A stretch of DNA of 64,000 nt from JALZUR01 sp965205365 (GCA_965205365.1 CBDBGT010000011.1:496001-560000); one strand, 5' to 3'; shown: positions 27,165 through 36,365, numbered from the stretch's first letter. The notes: a model not told the origin generated them from the letters alone. Program-made: numbers and translations.

Positions 27165-28490
27165 ATGGTTAAAAAAATATTAAATCCAATAGAAAAGTTT
27201 ATGCATTTAGAAGCCTCAAGTGGAATAATGCTTATTATTGCAACCCTCATGGCTTTGATTATGGTCAATACAGGAATGTACACTTTATATTATGACATTC
27301 TTCATTTTCCCATTAATTTAGATATTGGCAGTTTAGCCTTTCATGGCTCTGTTCACCACTGGGTAAACGATGCCCTTATGGCCATTTTCTTTTTTGTAGT
27401 TGGATTAGAGATCAAACGTGAAATGGTTAATGGAGAGCTTTCTTCCCCTAAAAAAGCTGCACTTCCTATATTTGCTGCTTTAGGCGGAATGGTTATTCCT
27501 GCTTTATTTTATGTAGTGCTTAATATGTCTGGAGAACCAGGTACAGAACCTAATGGCTGGGGAATTCCAATGGCCACTGATATTGCTTTTGCTGTTGGTG
27601 TTCTTGCACTTTTAGGAAAAAGAGCTCCCTTTTCTTTAAAGATATTCTTATTAGCATTGGCCATTGTTGATGATCTAGGTGCTGTTTTTGTAATTGCAGC
27701 CTTCTACACAGAACAAATTTCAGCTCCTGCTTTAGGTATAGCAGGCCTTGGATCCTTAGCTGTTCTACTGTTTAGGTATATCGGTGTAAGATCAGTTTTT
27801 GTATACATACTTTTAGGCCTTGTTATTTGGCTAGGGTTTTTTAAAAGCGGTATTCACGCAACTGTTGCCGGTGTTATTATTGGTTTTCTCACTCCTTCAA
27901 AACCGCTTTTTAATGGCCCTGAGTTGGGTAAAAAAATCAATGCCTTGTCTCAAAAAACTTTAAATACCCTTAGTGATTTTAAAAATAACATGACAACAAC
28001 ATATCTAGAGGAAAAAGATAGAAAAAAAATTTTTGAACTTAGAAGTATTGCTTTTGAAGGCCTCTCTCCAATAGATCGAATCATTGATATAATGCACCCA
28101 TGGGTAAGTTTTTTTATTATGCCTATTTTTGCGTTCTGTAATGCTGGAGTTGTTATTTCTCCTGAAGCTGGAGAAAGTTTTTTCTCATCTCCAATCTCTT
28201 TAGGAATCTTTTTAGGACTTGTTGTTGGAAAACCCATTGGAATTCTTATGTTCTCAGCCTTATCAGTTATTTTTAAACTTGCAAATCTTCCAAAAAACGT
28301 AACATGGACTCATATCACAGGGTTAGGCTTTTTAGGTGGTATTGGGTTTACAATGTCATTATTTATTACAGGCCTTGCCATTTCTGATTCACTGTCAACT
28401 GATCTTGCTAAAATGGGAATTCTAACAGCTTCACTAGTAGCTTCTTTAGTTGGAGCAGGTATTCTTATGCTCACAAGAAAAAAATCTTAA
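27165..28490 (+). CDS. nhaA: Na+/H+ antiporter NhaA
   Basis: Inner-membrane antiporter exporting Na+ or Li+ for protons, important for pH and salt balance. Family blocks are clear: the dimerisation region near residue 60, then DALMAIFFFVVGLEIKREM and GWGIPMATDIAFAVGVLALLG. Next come LALAIVDDLGAVFVIA with the paired Asp residues that bind Na+, SGIHATVAGVI, and GFLGGIGFTMSLFI. Eleven or twelve hydrophobic helices are visible over 441 aa, a slightly long form. It starts 25 bases after the MBL hydrolase and may be transcribed with it. Confidence 0.96.
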   Translation: MVKKILNPIEKFMHLEASSGIMLIIATLMALIMVNTGMYTLYYDILHFPINLDIGSLAFHGSVHHWVNDALMAIFFFVVGLEIKREMVNGELSSPKKAALPIFAALGGMVIPALFYVVLNMSGEPGTEPNGWGIPMATDIAFAVGVLALLGKRAPFSLKIFLLALAIVDDLGAVFVIAAFYTEQISAPALGIAGLGSLAVLLFRYIGVRSVFVYILLGLVIWLGFFKSGIHATVAGVIIGFLTPSKPLFNGPELGKKINALSQKTLNTLSDFKNNMTTTYLEEKDRKKIFELRSIAFEGLSPIDRIIDIMHPWVSFFIMPIFAFCNAGVVISPEAGESFFSSPISLGIFLGLVVGKPIGILMFSALSVIFKLANLPKNVTWTHITGLGFLGGIGFTMSLFITGLAISDSLSTDLAKMGILTASLVASLVGAGILMLTRKKS

Positions 28491-28623
28491 AGGGCAGCTC
28501 ATCTTATATAAATTGGTAGGTGTTTATATTTTGCCACAAGCTTTCTTTACCAGAAAATGTTGTTAATTAAACCTATTCATTAATTTTTAATTTACTTAAA
28601 GCGTGTTCTCTAAAATTAAATAA

Positions 28624-28662
28624 TTTTATCTTAAGGAGGCTTAAAGCCTCCTTAAGATAAAA
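28624..28662 (-). terminator. Near-perfect palindrome downstream of the long gene (copy 2)
   Basis: Same 19-base-arm palindrome as at 12440-12478, unchanged. A second small stem also lies between it and the stop codon. Conservation follows the repeat, so it gives no separate evidence of function. Confidence 0.7.
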
Positions 28663-28701
28663 GAACTAAAGGGCTAAAGAGCTAATGAGCCCTTTCAGGC
28701 C

Positions 28702-28836
28702 TCAAAACCTCCGTACACAACGAACAAGGCGAGAATTGATCTTCCCGTTGTTACCCTGACTGCCATCAGAAAACCGCTGGATCCACGCATGGCTAGTATC
28801 GTTCTCCGTAGACGACCAATAATAACTACCACTTTG
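28702..28836 (-). repeat. Candidate DGR variable repeat (VR) at the 3' end of the long gene, copy 2
   Basis: Counterpart of 12518-12652. The codons that read Ala-Ser-Ala and Asn in copy 1 are Asp-Thr-Ser and Ile here. A template with A at every changed position would encode Asp-Asn-Asn and Asn, so both copies could come from one A-rich template by A-to-N changes. Confidence 0.5.
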
Positions 28837-31800
28837 AACTAAACCTGGAAGAGCAGAACGATTTGTGTACATTAAATTAAGCTCATAGCGGTTAGGTAAA
28901 TGCCAATCATCATAACCACCATAAACAAGCTTATGACAATACCTTGCTGCGGCATGATAGCCCCCTTGAGACTCTAAAGTAATGGCAACAATTACATCTG
29001 TATTCGCTGAACCGTAATTTAAATCTATGTTATTTTCACCATGACCAATTCCCAAAGTTGATGTGTAATTTGCTAGCCCTGGAATATTATACCAATTACT
29101 TGTATTATTATTCCAACCTTTAAATAAACTATCAGTACCAGAACAAGTCACTGTAAAATCATTTAATGCATAAGAATTTGTCCCCGAACCCCCTGAAACA
29201 CTTCCTGATGGAATGTCCCCACAACCCCCAGGGGTGGTCATGTAGTGATCTGTTCCACTACCACTGGTAGCACCTGGGCTAAGACTTCCAAGATAAATTG
29301 CTCCACCTTTACACACAGCACCTGGCAAGGGGGAAGAACTAAGACATGGATCAGGCTCAACACCTAAAACACTCCACACGCTTCCGTTACAAAACTCCAT
29401 TTTCTTTTCTACAGTGCTATACCTTAAAGTCCCCTCATTTGCACTGCTACAAGCAGTTTCCTCTGTTCCTATTTTTATTCCATTTAAAAGTACAACACTA
29501 GATCCACTAATAGACCCCACAGCAGCAATATTTCTAGAAGCAAAAACATCACCATCACTGTCCACAGTGATTCCCTCATTATCACCATCTCCACTTAAAT
29601 AATTTCCATTAAGATGTATATTCTCTTGAGCCTCACCATTTCCCATATTGTCAGCACTACTTGGTAAGTTTATAAGCTGACTCCCATCTATCCTTGGTAA
29701 CTTTGCTGATCTATTAAGCTTAACAAGCTGGTTGCTCCCTCTTCCTACGTCTAACCTATCTATACTAATTGTTCCTGAAGTGATTTTACTTCCACTTAAA
29801 TTTGGTATATCACTTTCTGATAAACTTAAACCCTCTGTCACTCTTCCCTTAGTGTCCACTCTAACTTTTAAGTAGATTCCTTCACTCACCCCTGTTGGTG
29901 TTAAAATGGGGTTTGGATAAGTTCCACTAAGATCCCCTCCTGCTGATTTTCCTAAAAGACTTGTGTCTTCATCCACCACACATGACCATAAATAAACAGG
30001 GCCTTGACTCATTCTAAGCTTCTCATCCACTCCACAACTAGGCACACCTCCAGCATCCATTGCATCACCTAAACTCGTTCCTAAAGATCCTTTAAAATAA
30101 TCATTTAAAAAATTTGACTGTGTTATTTTTTTTAAACTATTTTCGGACACATCGTGAATTAAAACACTGTCTAAACCACTCACTATACTTTCTTCTACAG
30201 TTCCATGAATATCCACACTTAAATTCTTGTTGGTGGATAAGTCTCCCCCTCCACTTAATCCACTATTTAAAACTGTTGCAATTTCTCTAGTTATTGGAAC
30301 TTTTTTAGAATCAAGCTCATTAATTGCAGTCTGAACATCTGTGCCTAAAACATTTCCAAAAGGAACGTTGGTCACTTGGTTTGCTCCTACACTCCCTCTA
30401 TCCCAACCTGTTGACACATCCTTACAGTTTCCACCTCTTTCATCACAAATCTCTGTTGCCCTTACTTTTCCAGCAACATCTAATAATGCTTGAGGATTCC
30501 TTTTGCCCACTCCAACCCTTCCTAATGCATCTACACTAATTCCCTCATTATCACCGTCTCCACTTAAATAATTTCCATTAAGATGTATATTCTCTTGAGC
30601 CTCACCATTTCCCATATTGTCAGCACTACTTGGTAAATTTATAAGCTGACTCCCATCTACACTTGGTAACCTTGATAAACCATCAAGCTTAACAAGGTCA
30701 TTGCTCCCTGTTCCTGTGTTTAATCTATTTGTATCAATGGTTCCTGAAGTGATTTTACTTCCACTTAAATTTGGTATATCACCTTCTAATAAACTTAAAC
30801 CCTCTCTTACCCTTCCCTTAGTGTCCACTCTAACTTTTGAATAAATTCCCTCACTCACCCCTGTTGATGTTAAAATGGGGTTTGGATAAGTTCCACTAAG
30901 ATCTCCTCCTGCTGATTTTCCTAAAAGACTTGTGTCTTCATCTACATCAGCCACACAAGAATAAGTCACTGTGGCTCCAGAGTTTCTTTGAATCTTTTCC
31001 CCACTTGTGCACACAGGAAGACTGTCTACTCTCATTAACTGACCTAAACTCGTTCCCGTATCTGCCTCTATACCACTTCCTGTTAGTCTTATACCACTTC
31101 CTGCTTTTACTCTTAACCTATTTCCATTAAAGTCTAAACCACTAAGAGAGTCTAAATCTATCTCCACACTTCCACTCTTGTTGTATAAACCCCTACCAAG
31201 GCTTATGCCTATTCTTGGATCATTACCACCTGAAGAAGTTAACGGGGGACTCACTAAAACACTTGATACACCTACACTCACTGTGGTTAACACTTCTACA
31301 CCACTACCGTCCCAGTACTTAAGCACCCTAGAATCACTATTGTACCAAGTGGCTCCAGCATTCCCCGCACTCAAAGAACCTAAAAGACTAGCCTCTTCTA
31401 AATTCCCATAAGAACCTAGGGTCATTGTACTCCTCGGGTTTTGCATAATATGACCTGTGTTTAAAACCTCATTTCCATTAAGGTTAAGATCACCTAATAA
31501 ACTTCCCCCTTGAAGAGAAAGCTTTGTATCATCAGTTCCTGTTGGAACCACTGAGGCTGGTAAAACTCCTCCTGTGATTTTACTTCCATGGATACCACCT
31601 TGAAGGTGACTGTTTAATACACCCCCTGTGGCAATTGAAATTGTACCGCTGTTTGTAATGATTCCACCACTTAGACCACTTCCTGTGGTGATACTGGTCA
31701 CAGTTCCACTCCCTTGGCCAACAACGGTGTTTACTGATCCATTGTGGTACATGATTTCATTGGTTGTAGAGTTGTACCAAACATCTCCTGCCTTAGAGTT

Positions 31801-32451
31801 AAGGGGAGGATTTGAAAAGCTAGGTAAAGAACTAGCTCCACTAGTGCTTAATGGAGAGTATTGGTTAGAACGGCCCTCAATTAAAGCCATAAGCTCTCTT
31901 TGGTTTACACCGTTATCAAACACAGTTTCTAAATTACTTTGTGTCACACCACTGTTGACTTGAATAAAGTCATGAAGTGTTTTTCCGCCAAGTTTATGAG
32001 CATACTGAGCATAGGGCACACTTTCAATTGTGTGGTCATTTGTTAGAGTAAGGGGACCACCACCGTCATCAAAAGTCATTCTAAGTTTTCTTGTGTCAGT
32101 GAGGCTTGGACTGTATGAAGAACCAGAGTCACAGTTAAGCCCTATGATGTTGTTTAAGGAATTGTCTAGGGCTTTAGATAAACTTGTTAAGCCACCATTT
32201 CCTGTGGTTGTGCCAGACCCTACACTTAGGTTAAACACTCCCTTTGAGTCTGTCATATTAAGGGTGAAGGTTTCTTCATAGAGGAGGCAGTGGTTTAGGG
32301 GAGATAAGATTTTAAGAATAAAGTTAACATTATTGTCTTCTAGGGCTTCCCCATTGGGCTTTATAATTTGACCTTGAAAGACAAAAGAACTTGGCACAGC
32401 CAAAGAAGAAAACGTCCATAATAAAACTGTAAATAAAGTTAAAGCCCTCAT
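28702..32451 (-). CDS. Long secreted tail-fibre-like protein with C-terminal DUF1566/Lcl_C domain, copy 2
   Basis: 1249 aa, same architecture as the protein encoded at 12518-16267: signal peptide, FQGQI-type N-terminal module, long repetitive fibre region and a DUF1566/Lcl_C end. Besides the C-terminal cluster, amino-acid differences occur in the middle: LVESD versus LLEGD, DVSQN versus DVSEN, KMSEGPVYVW versus RMSQGPVYLW, and NPSLKLTG versus NPILTPTG. The last makes this internal unit resemble the protein's other internal unit (NPILTSTG), as expected from conversion between internal repeats. The two genes probably make variant surface fibres or adhesins. Start ATG at 32451 has the same GGAT upstream. 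Confidence 0.85.
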   Translation of the reverse strand: MRALTLFTVLLWTFSSLAVPSSFVFQGQIIKPNGEALEDNNVNFILKILSPLNHCLLYEETFTLNMTDSKGVFNLSVGSGTTTGNGGLTSLSKALDNSLNNIIGLNCDSGSSYSPSLTDTRKLRMTFDDGGGPLTLTNDHTIESVPYAQYAHKLGGKTLHDFIQVNSGVTQSNLETVFDNGVNQRELMALIEGRSNQYSPLSTSGASSLPSFSNPPLNSKAGDVWYNSTTNEIMYHNGSVNTVVGQGSGTVTSITTGSGLSGGIITNSGTISIATGGVLNSHLQGGIHGSKITGGVLPASVVPTGTDDTKLSLQGGSLLGDLNLNGNEVLNTGHIMQNPRSTMTLGSYGNLEEASLLGSLSAGNAGATWYNSDSRVLKYWDGSGVEVLTTVSVGVSSVLVSPPLTSSGGNDPRIGISLGRGLYNKSGSVEIDLDSLSGLDFNGNRLRVKAGSGIRLTGSGIEADTGTSLGQLMRVDSLPVCTSGEKIQRNSGATVTYSCVADVDEDTSLLGKSAGGDLSGTYPNPILTSTGVSEGIYSKVRVDTKGRVREGLSLLEGDIPNLSGSKITSGTIDTNRLNTGTGSNDLVKLDGLSRLPSVDGSQLINLPSSADNMGNGEAQENIHLNGNYLSGDGDNEGISVDALGRVGVGKRNPQALLDVAGKVRATEICDERGGNCKDVSTGWDRGSVGANQVTNVPFGNVLGTDVQTAINELDSKKVPITREIATVLNSGLSGGGDLSTNKNLSVDIHGTVEESIVSGLDSVLIHDVSENSLKKITQSNFLNDYFKGSLGTSLGDAMDAGGVPSCGVDEKLRMSQGPVYLWSCVVDEDTSLLGKSAGGDLSGTYPNPILTPTGVSEGIYLKVRVDTKGRVTEGLSLSESDIPNLSGSKITSGTISIDRLDVGRGSNQLVKLNRSAKLPRIDGSQLINLPSSADNMGNGEAQENIHLNGNYLSGDGDNEGITVDSDGDVFASRNIAAVGSISGSSVVLLNGIKIGTEETACSSANEGTLRYSTVEKKMEFCNGSVWSVLGVEPDPCLSSSPLPGAVCKGGAIYLGSLSPGATSGSGTDHYMTTPGGCGDIPSGSVSGGSGTNSYALNDFTVTCSGTDSLFKGWNNNTSNWYNIPGLANYTSTLGIGHGENNIDLNYGSANTDVIVAITLESQGGYHAAARYCHKLVYGGYDDWHLPNRYELNLMYTNRSALPGLVQSGSYYWSSTENDTSHAWIQRFSDGSQGNNGKINSRLVRCVRRF

Positions 32452-32539
32452 ATTATATCCTATATAAATTCTTATATTTTATACTCTATGTATCGGATAA
32501 AGGGCTTAAAAACTTGAGTAAATTAAGTGTTTTTCTTAA

Positions 32540-32998
32540 TTTAATATTAAGGCGTAATAAGTGTGGGTTTTTAGCTTTATTTTTAACTTAGTGTTTTTAA
32601 AGAACTGTTTTTTTCTTATTTTGATACAAAAGTAGTAAAAAAAAATTAAGGTCTTAAACTCTTTAATTATTTAAAAAAATGATAAAATATTTTCTAAGCT
32701 CCACCACTGACTGCCCCCTTCCACACGTTATGTGATATGAGGCAGTCAGCTTCTACACCGATAATATTTAAAAAATTAAAGTAATGTTTAGAAGTAATAA
32801 TATTATATTATTAGGGTTTTTGGTTTAAAAAGGCATGACTTTTTGAACCAAAAGAAAAGGAAATAAATGGGATAAATTTAAAAATTTTCTTTAATAAATT
32901 TTTTAATTTGTATAAAATAAATAAAATTTTAAATGAGAACAGCATGGAATCTTGGATAAAAAATACATTAAAATTATCAATTTGTTTAAAAAAATCTT
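32540..32998. other. Intergenic with a 9-bp-stem hairpin, no confident gene
   Basis: AT-rich. At about 32708-32750 CTGACTGCC and GGCAGTCAG form a stem around a 24-base loop, without a T-run, of unknown meaning. A 70-codon open frame on the minus strand (32811-33023) has no ribosome site and low-complexity composition, so it is not called. Confidence 0.4.
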
Positions 32999-33253
32999 TT
33001 GAATATTTTATGTACGTTTCCACTTTTATTTTATTTTATGATTTTTTTTGATGAATCTGACATACTTATAAAAAGAATGTTTACATGGGCTAAAGATCCA
33101 AGCCTAATAATGGATGTGGCCATTATGATTTTTATAGTCTTAGTTGTTAACAAAAAAGAACGCTTAACTTTAATTAACGCAGTTATTTTTTGTTTAACTC
33201 TTCTAAGTTTTATTTTTGGTAGATATGGAGTTCCAAAATCTATGTTATTTTAA
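32999..33253 (+). CDS. Small hydrophobic hypothetical protein
   Basis: Open frame of up to 84 codons from a TTG at 32999, with weak translation-start evidence. It would encode two or three hydrophobic segments (IMDVAIMIFIVLVV and LINAVIFCLTLLSFIFG), suggesting a small membrane protein or the end of a truncated one. No family recognised. It lies in a decayed region. Confidence 0.3.
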   Translation: MNILCTFPLLFYFMIFFDESDILIKRMFTWAKDPSLIMDVAIMIFIVLVVNKKERLTLINAVIFCLTLLSFIFGRYGVPKSMLF

Positions 33254-33469
33254 TCCATATATTAGAAGATTTCCCCACATTTCATGTGTGAAAATTATTT
33301 TTTTAAAGCTTATTTTTCTCTTTAAATCTTTGGATCTTTAAAGTGCGCTGTAGATGAATTAATTGAGCATGGACTCCCCCCTTAATCGTGAAGCGCTGTT
33401 TTTTGTTGAATTGACATAAAGTTGTTTTGATAAAAATATTTTTACTATTAAACTGATTGTGGAGAGTTT

Positions 33470-33763
33470 ATGCCTCAGATATGTTATTTTTATGGAATCA
33501 CAATTTATGTTCAGTTTCTAGACCATAACCCTCCTCATATTCATTGTGTCTATCAAGGCTATAAAGGGCAATATGAAATATCAACAGGAAAACTTCTTGC
33601 TGACCGAATGCCAAACAAAGTTAATAAGATGGTTCAAGAATGGATTCAATTAAGAAGTTGTAGCTGCTACAACTTCTTTTTTAAAGTCCACAGGCCATTG
33701 AACATATCGCTTTCCAACATACTGAGATCTGATTTCTTATTTTTAGTGCTTCTAAATCCATGA
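33470..33763 (+). pseudogene. DUF4160 protein with altered C-terminus
   Basis: ATG at 33470 follows GGAGAG. Residues 1-62 match DUF4160: a PxI..F.GI.IY..F.DHNPPH.H pattern (YFYGITIYVQFLDHNPPHIH), YEISTGKLL, then VNKMVQEWIQL. DUF4160 proteins are about 80-90 aa, often in toxin-antitoxin-like pairs with DUF2442. Here the expected ending is replaced at about 33655 by sequence that runs straight through a strong hairpin at 33653-33682 and on to a chance stop. It therefore looks truncated, and no DUF2442 gene follows. Confidence 0.6.
33653..33682 (+). terminator. Terminator-like hairpin inside the DUF4160 tail
   Basis: Arms AGAAGTTGTAG and CTACAACTTCT with a 3-base loop, followed by six T. The minus strand across it reads KRYVQWPVDFKKEVVAATT, reminiscent of an IS66-type OrfA start, so the hairpin may have arisen at an insertion junction. 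Confidence 0.6.
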
Positions 33764-33894
33764 GTCGGGCTATAGCCCATCAAGCTTCATCGCGGCAGGA
33801 CTGCCTAGGAATTTAGGTTACCATCAATTCCACTCATTGTCATAGAAAAAGATTTTATTCAAAGCAGAACTTTAGTTCACTGATTTTGATTTTC

Positions 33895-34563
33895 TTATAC
33901 TTTAGTCAGGTTACGCTGAATAGATACAAAGCCAGACACCAGTTCATAGTCATTAAAAACCTTATAAGCTGAAGGATAACTACAGCCCGTTGCCTTTTTT
34001 ATCCTGTAAGGATTTTCATAACCCATTTCAATAGCTGTTATAATATCAGATCGCCAATTAGCTCCATATAGGAAACGGTTTCTATATTGAAGATTTTCTT
34101 TTATAAGTTTCTGTTTAGTCGCAACATCTGAGGCCCTTGTTCTAATGCTGCCTTTTGCAATCAAAAACCCATGTTTATAAAATGATGGCTCTTCTCCTTT
34201 AAAGCTTATCGCCTGCTCTGCAATAGCTATTGTAGACAAGGCGTGTTTTCCAGTTATTTTCTTAACTAGGCTTTTCCATTTGTGATATTTTTGTTCAGTT
34301 GCATAGACTGCAAGCGCCACTAACCACTTAGACTCACCTTCTTTTTGAAGTTTCATTAGCTTTTCAACAACGACATGCTCTCCATGGTACTTAATCCAAC
34401 TACACAGAAGCATAAAAATCCTACTATCATTTTCAACTTCCAGAGAGGCTTCATACAATGTTTCTTCAATACCTACCCATATTTTCTTAGAAACTTTATC
34501 CGGCGTGGTAGCTAAACGAACACCGATAACATTCAGTTTTTGATTTAAAGAGAGTTTATTCAT
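33895..34563 (-). CDS. Hypothetical protein, downstream partner of the nucleotidyltransferase-like gene
   Basis: 222 aa, mostly alpha-helical in look, soluble, no signal peptide. The C-terminal part (WRSDIITAIEMGYENPYRIK, then GCSYPSAYKVFNDYE) looks like a winged helix-turn-helix, suggesting DNA binding or regulation. Its ATG overlaps the stop of the disrupted upstream gene by eight bases (ATGAATAA), so the two formed an operon. A regulator-plus-nucleotidyltransferase pair is reminiscent of AbiE-type modules, though I cannot show homology. With the upstream gene broken and an IS in between, expression may now be lost. Confidence 0.5.
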   Translation of the reverse strand: MNKLSLNQKLNVIGVRLATTPDKVSKKIWVGIEETLYEASLEVENDSRIFMLLCSWIKYHGEHVVVEKLMKLQKEGESKWLVALAVYATEQKYHKWKSLVKKITGKHALSTIAIAEQAISFKGEEPSFYKHGFLIAKGSIRTRASDVATKQKLIKENLQYRNRFLYGANWRSDIITAIEMGYENPYRIKKATGCSYPSAYKVFNDYELVSGFVSIQRNLTKV

Positions 34564-34766
34564 TTAACGCCTCTTCAAGGAGAGTAAGCATTTTCTCTAC
34601 GTGATTTGGCCACCGAGGGTTTGCATCACAGTCTTTAACCCAAGCAGTAGAATCTAAGATCTCTTGAGTTTTGGGCTTTAACTTAAGTAGGTCTCCAAAA
34701 TCAGGGTCAGTCCTATCACAATAAGCAAAAAGCTTTGTTTTAAGTAAATCTGACCTGCCAAGAGTA
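34556..34766 (-). pseudogene. Nucleotidyltransferase-like protein, C-terminal part (IS-separated)
   Basis: 70 codons, LGRSDLLKTKLFAYCDRT through to MLTLLEEALNE. They join in frame to the N-terminal part at 36049-36365 when the IS3 element and one GTA copy are removed, giving a 175-residue protein. LL.TKLFAYCDR..DFGDLL is the kind of helix pair found in DUF6036/AbiEii-like nucleotidyltransferases. Confidence 0.75.
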
Positions 34767-34841
34767 TGGACTTCCCCAAATATAGTAGACAGATTAGGAA
34801 GTTCCTATGTAGCCCTAAAAGAGGCTGAAAGGGATGAGAAA

Positions 34842-35138
34842 ATGTCAGAGAAAAGAAAACATAAACACTATAACAAAGAATTCAAAATAGAAGCTGTAAA
34901 ATTAGCTGAGACAGTTGGAGTAATGAAGGCTGCTGCTGAACTAGGTGTAGCAAAAAAATCTATTCAAAACTGGATAAATGGGATCTATATGGGTGGAGCT
35001 CAATGTAAAAAGTCAAAAATGGCCGAAATGGAAGCTGAGCTTAGAAGGATTAAAAAAGAAAACAAAAACCTAAAGTTAATCAATGATGTTCTAAAAAAAA
35101 GCACTGCGATATTCTCCAAAGACCAAATTGGAGATTAG
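34842..35138 (+). CDS. IS3-family OrfA (helix-turn-helix protein)
   Basis: 98 aa with HTH pattern HYNKEFKIEAVKLAETVG, VMKAAAELGVAKKSIQNW and a leucine-zipper-like tail (MEAELRRIKKENKNLKLIND). It binds the IS ends and contributes to the OrfAB transposase. A run of eight A then G at 35093-35101 is a typical -1 slippery site that fuses it to OrfB. Confidence 0.95.
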   Translation: MSEKRKHKHYNKEFKIEAVKLAETVGVMKAAAELGVAKKSIQNWINGIYMGGAQCKKSKMAEMEAELRRIKKENKNLKLINDVLKKSTAIFSKDQIGD

Positions 35139-36010
35139 AGATGATTTTAAAGTTAAAAAATCAAATGAGTGTGAAGTTTTTAGCAGAGCACTTTGGGTTG
35201 TCTAGACCTTCTTTTTATAAATGGTTGAAGCTTAGGAGTAAGTCCACATCTGGTTTGAACTCTAAAACTGAAATCTGTAAAGAGATCAGATCTATTTTTA
35301 GATCTTCAAAGCAAACTTATGGATCCCCTAGAATTTACGCTGAACTCAAAACTAAAGAGGTTTTCATCAGTGAAAACACTGTGGCTAAATACATGGGTGA
35401 GATGGGCTTAAATGCAAGATTGAAGAAAAAATATAGAGTGATGACTACAGATTCAAACCACGCCCATGCCATAGCCCCCAGACTTTTTAAAACTGAAGAT
35501 GAGCACTGTCTTCCAACAAAGCCAGGGACTGTTTTAGCTGGTGACATCACTTATTTGAAGCTCTCAAAGCACAACCATGTCTACCTTGCTGTGGTTTTAG
35601 ACCTGTACAACAGAGAAGTTGTGGGTTGGTCTATGAGCCTCTCGCTGGACACTAGAGTTGTTATGGATGCCCTCCACGGAGCCATTAAAAAGACGAATCC
35701 AGATGCAGAGGTGATCTTCCACTCTGACCGTGGTGTGCAGTACGCGTCTGACGCGTATAGAAAGTTTTTGAGAAACCAGAAGATCAAGCCATCAATGAGC
35801 AGAAAAGGAAATTGTTATGACAATGCTTATGTGGAGAGTTTTTTTAGTTCACTTAAGAAAGAATGGGTGTACAGACAAAATCCTGAAACTGAAGATGCTA
35901 TGAAGGCCTGTGTCTTCAATTATATTGAAGCTTGGTACAATGCAAAAAGACGACACTCATCACTTGATTATATGAGTCCATTAGATTACAGAATTAAACA
36001 ACAAAAATGA
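35099..36010 (+). CDS. IS3-family OrfB (DDE transposase domain, made by -1 frameshift)
   Basis: Open in the -1 frame from the A8G slippery site; a possible internal start is the ATG at 35141. It has the rve/DDE core: GTVLAGDITYLKL (first Asp), EVIFHSDRGVQYAS (second Asp), and MSRKGNCYDNAYVESFFSSL (Glu). It ends in YIEAWYNAKRRHSSLDYMSP, typical of the family. The frame is intact, so the element should be active. Confidence 0.95.
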   Translation, partial: KHCDILQRPNWRLEMILKLKNQMSVKFLAEHFGLSRPSFYKWLKLRSKSTSGLNSKTEICKEIRSIFRSSKQTYGSPRIYAELKTKEVFISENTVAKYMGEMGLNARLKKKYRVMTTDSNHAHAIAPRLFKTEDEHCLPTKPGTVLAGDITYLKLSKHNHVYLAVVLDLYNREVVGWSMSLSLDTRVVMDALHGAIKKTNPDAEVIFHSDRGVQYASDAYRKFLRNQKIKPSMSRKGNCYDNAYVESFFSSLKKEWVYRQNPETEDAMKACVFNYIEAWYNAKRRHSSLDYMSPLDYRIKQQK

Positions 36011-36048
36011 ACTTCCTAATCTGTCTACTTTTTTGGGGAAGTCCAGTA

Positions 36049-36365
36049 TCTAACTGTAGGACAGCCCCCTTAAAAAGCGGCTGTAGTCGATCTTGCCACC
36101 CTTCTGGTAAAGTTTGAACCAATGAACTTGGTCCGTTATTAAACCATTCTTCTTCAATTCTAAGATCTGTGGATTCTTTAGCAAAGTCTTCCGACGCCCT
36201 CTTCACTTCTTGGGGTATTTTAGGGTATAAACAGTCTACGCCTTTGGTTTGTCTGTCTAAAATTTCTAGTACTAGAAGAGCAGCCCCTCCGATAACAACT
36301 CCTTCAAAGCTAAGTTTACTTTTAGCCAAATACTTATCAAACTCTCTAATTGCTTTATCAACCAT
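36049..36365 (-). pseudogene. Nucleotidyltransferase-like protein, N-terminal part (disrupted by IS3)
   Basis: ATG at 36365 follows GAGG. It reads MVDKAIREFDKYLAKSKLSF, then GVVIGGAALLVL and DRQTKGVDCLYPKIP. The GG(A)A..L...R.T.DVD layout is that of DUF6036/AbiEii-like nucleotidyltransferases; the first Asp of the usual TxDxD is Gly here (TKGVD). The frame continues into IS DNA and stops at 35994. Excising the IS restores GAT-ACT-CTT-GGC and the full 175-residue protein. The following gene (222 aa) overlaps its end. Confidence 0.75.

Larger units (their letters stand above)
28592..32539 (-). repeat. Long direct repeat, copy 2 (about 3.9 kb)
   Basis: Second copy of 12408-16355, same orientation. 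The left junction is sharp: matching starts at TTACTTAAAGCG. On the right the match fades gradually beyond 32539. Identical or near-identical copies this long can recombine, so a deletion or inversion of the 16 kb between them is possible, as is gene conversion. Confidence 0.95.
34767..36045 (+). mobile_element. Intact IS3-family insertion sequence (1279 bp)
   Basis: Terminal repeats are TGGACTTCCCCAAATATAGT on the left and TGGACTTCCCCAAAAAAGT on the right (read inward), both continuing AGACAGATTAGGAAGTTC. A 3-bp target duplication GTA lies at 34764-34766 and 36046-36048. It encodes orfA and orfB with a frameshift signal. Clean ends, a direct repeat and intact frames indicate a recent insertion, into a nucleotidyltransferase-like gene. 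Confidence 0.95.

Noticed and set aside
32811..33023. 70-codon minus-strand ORF rich in Phe/Lys/Ile
   Set aside because: Low-complexity AT-rich translation with no ribosome site or family resemblance.
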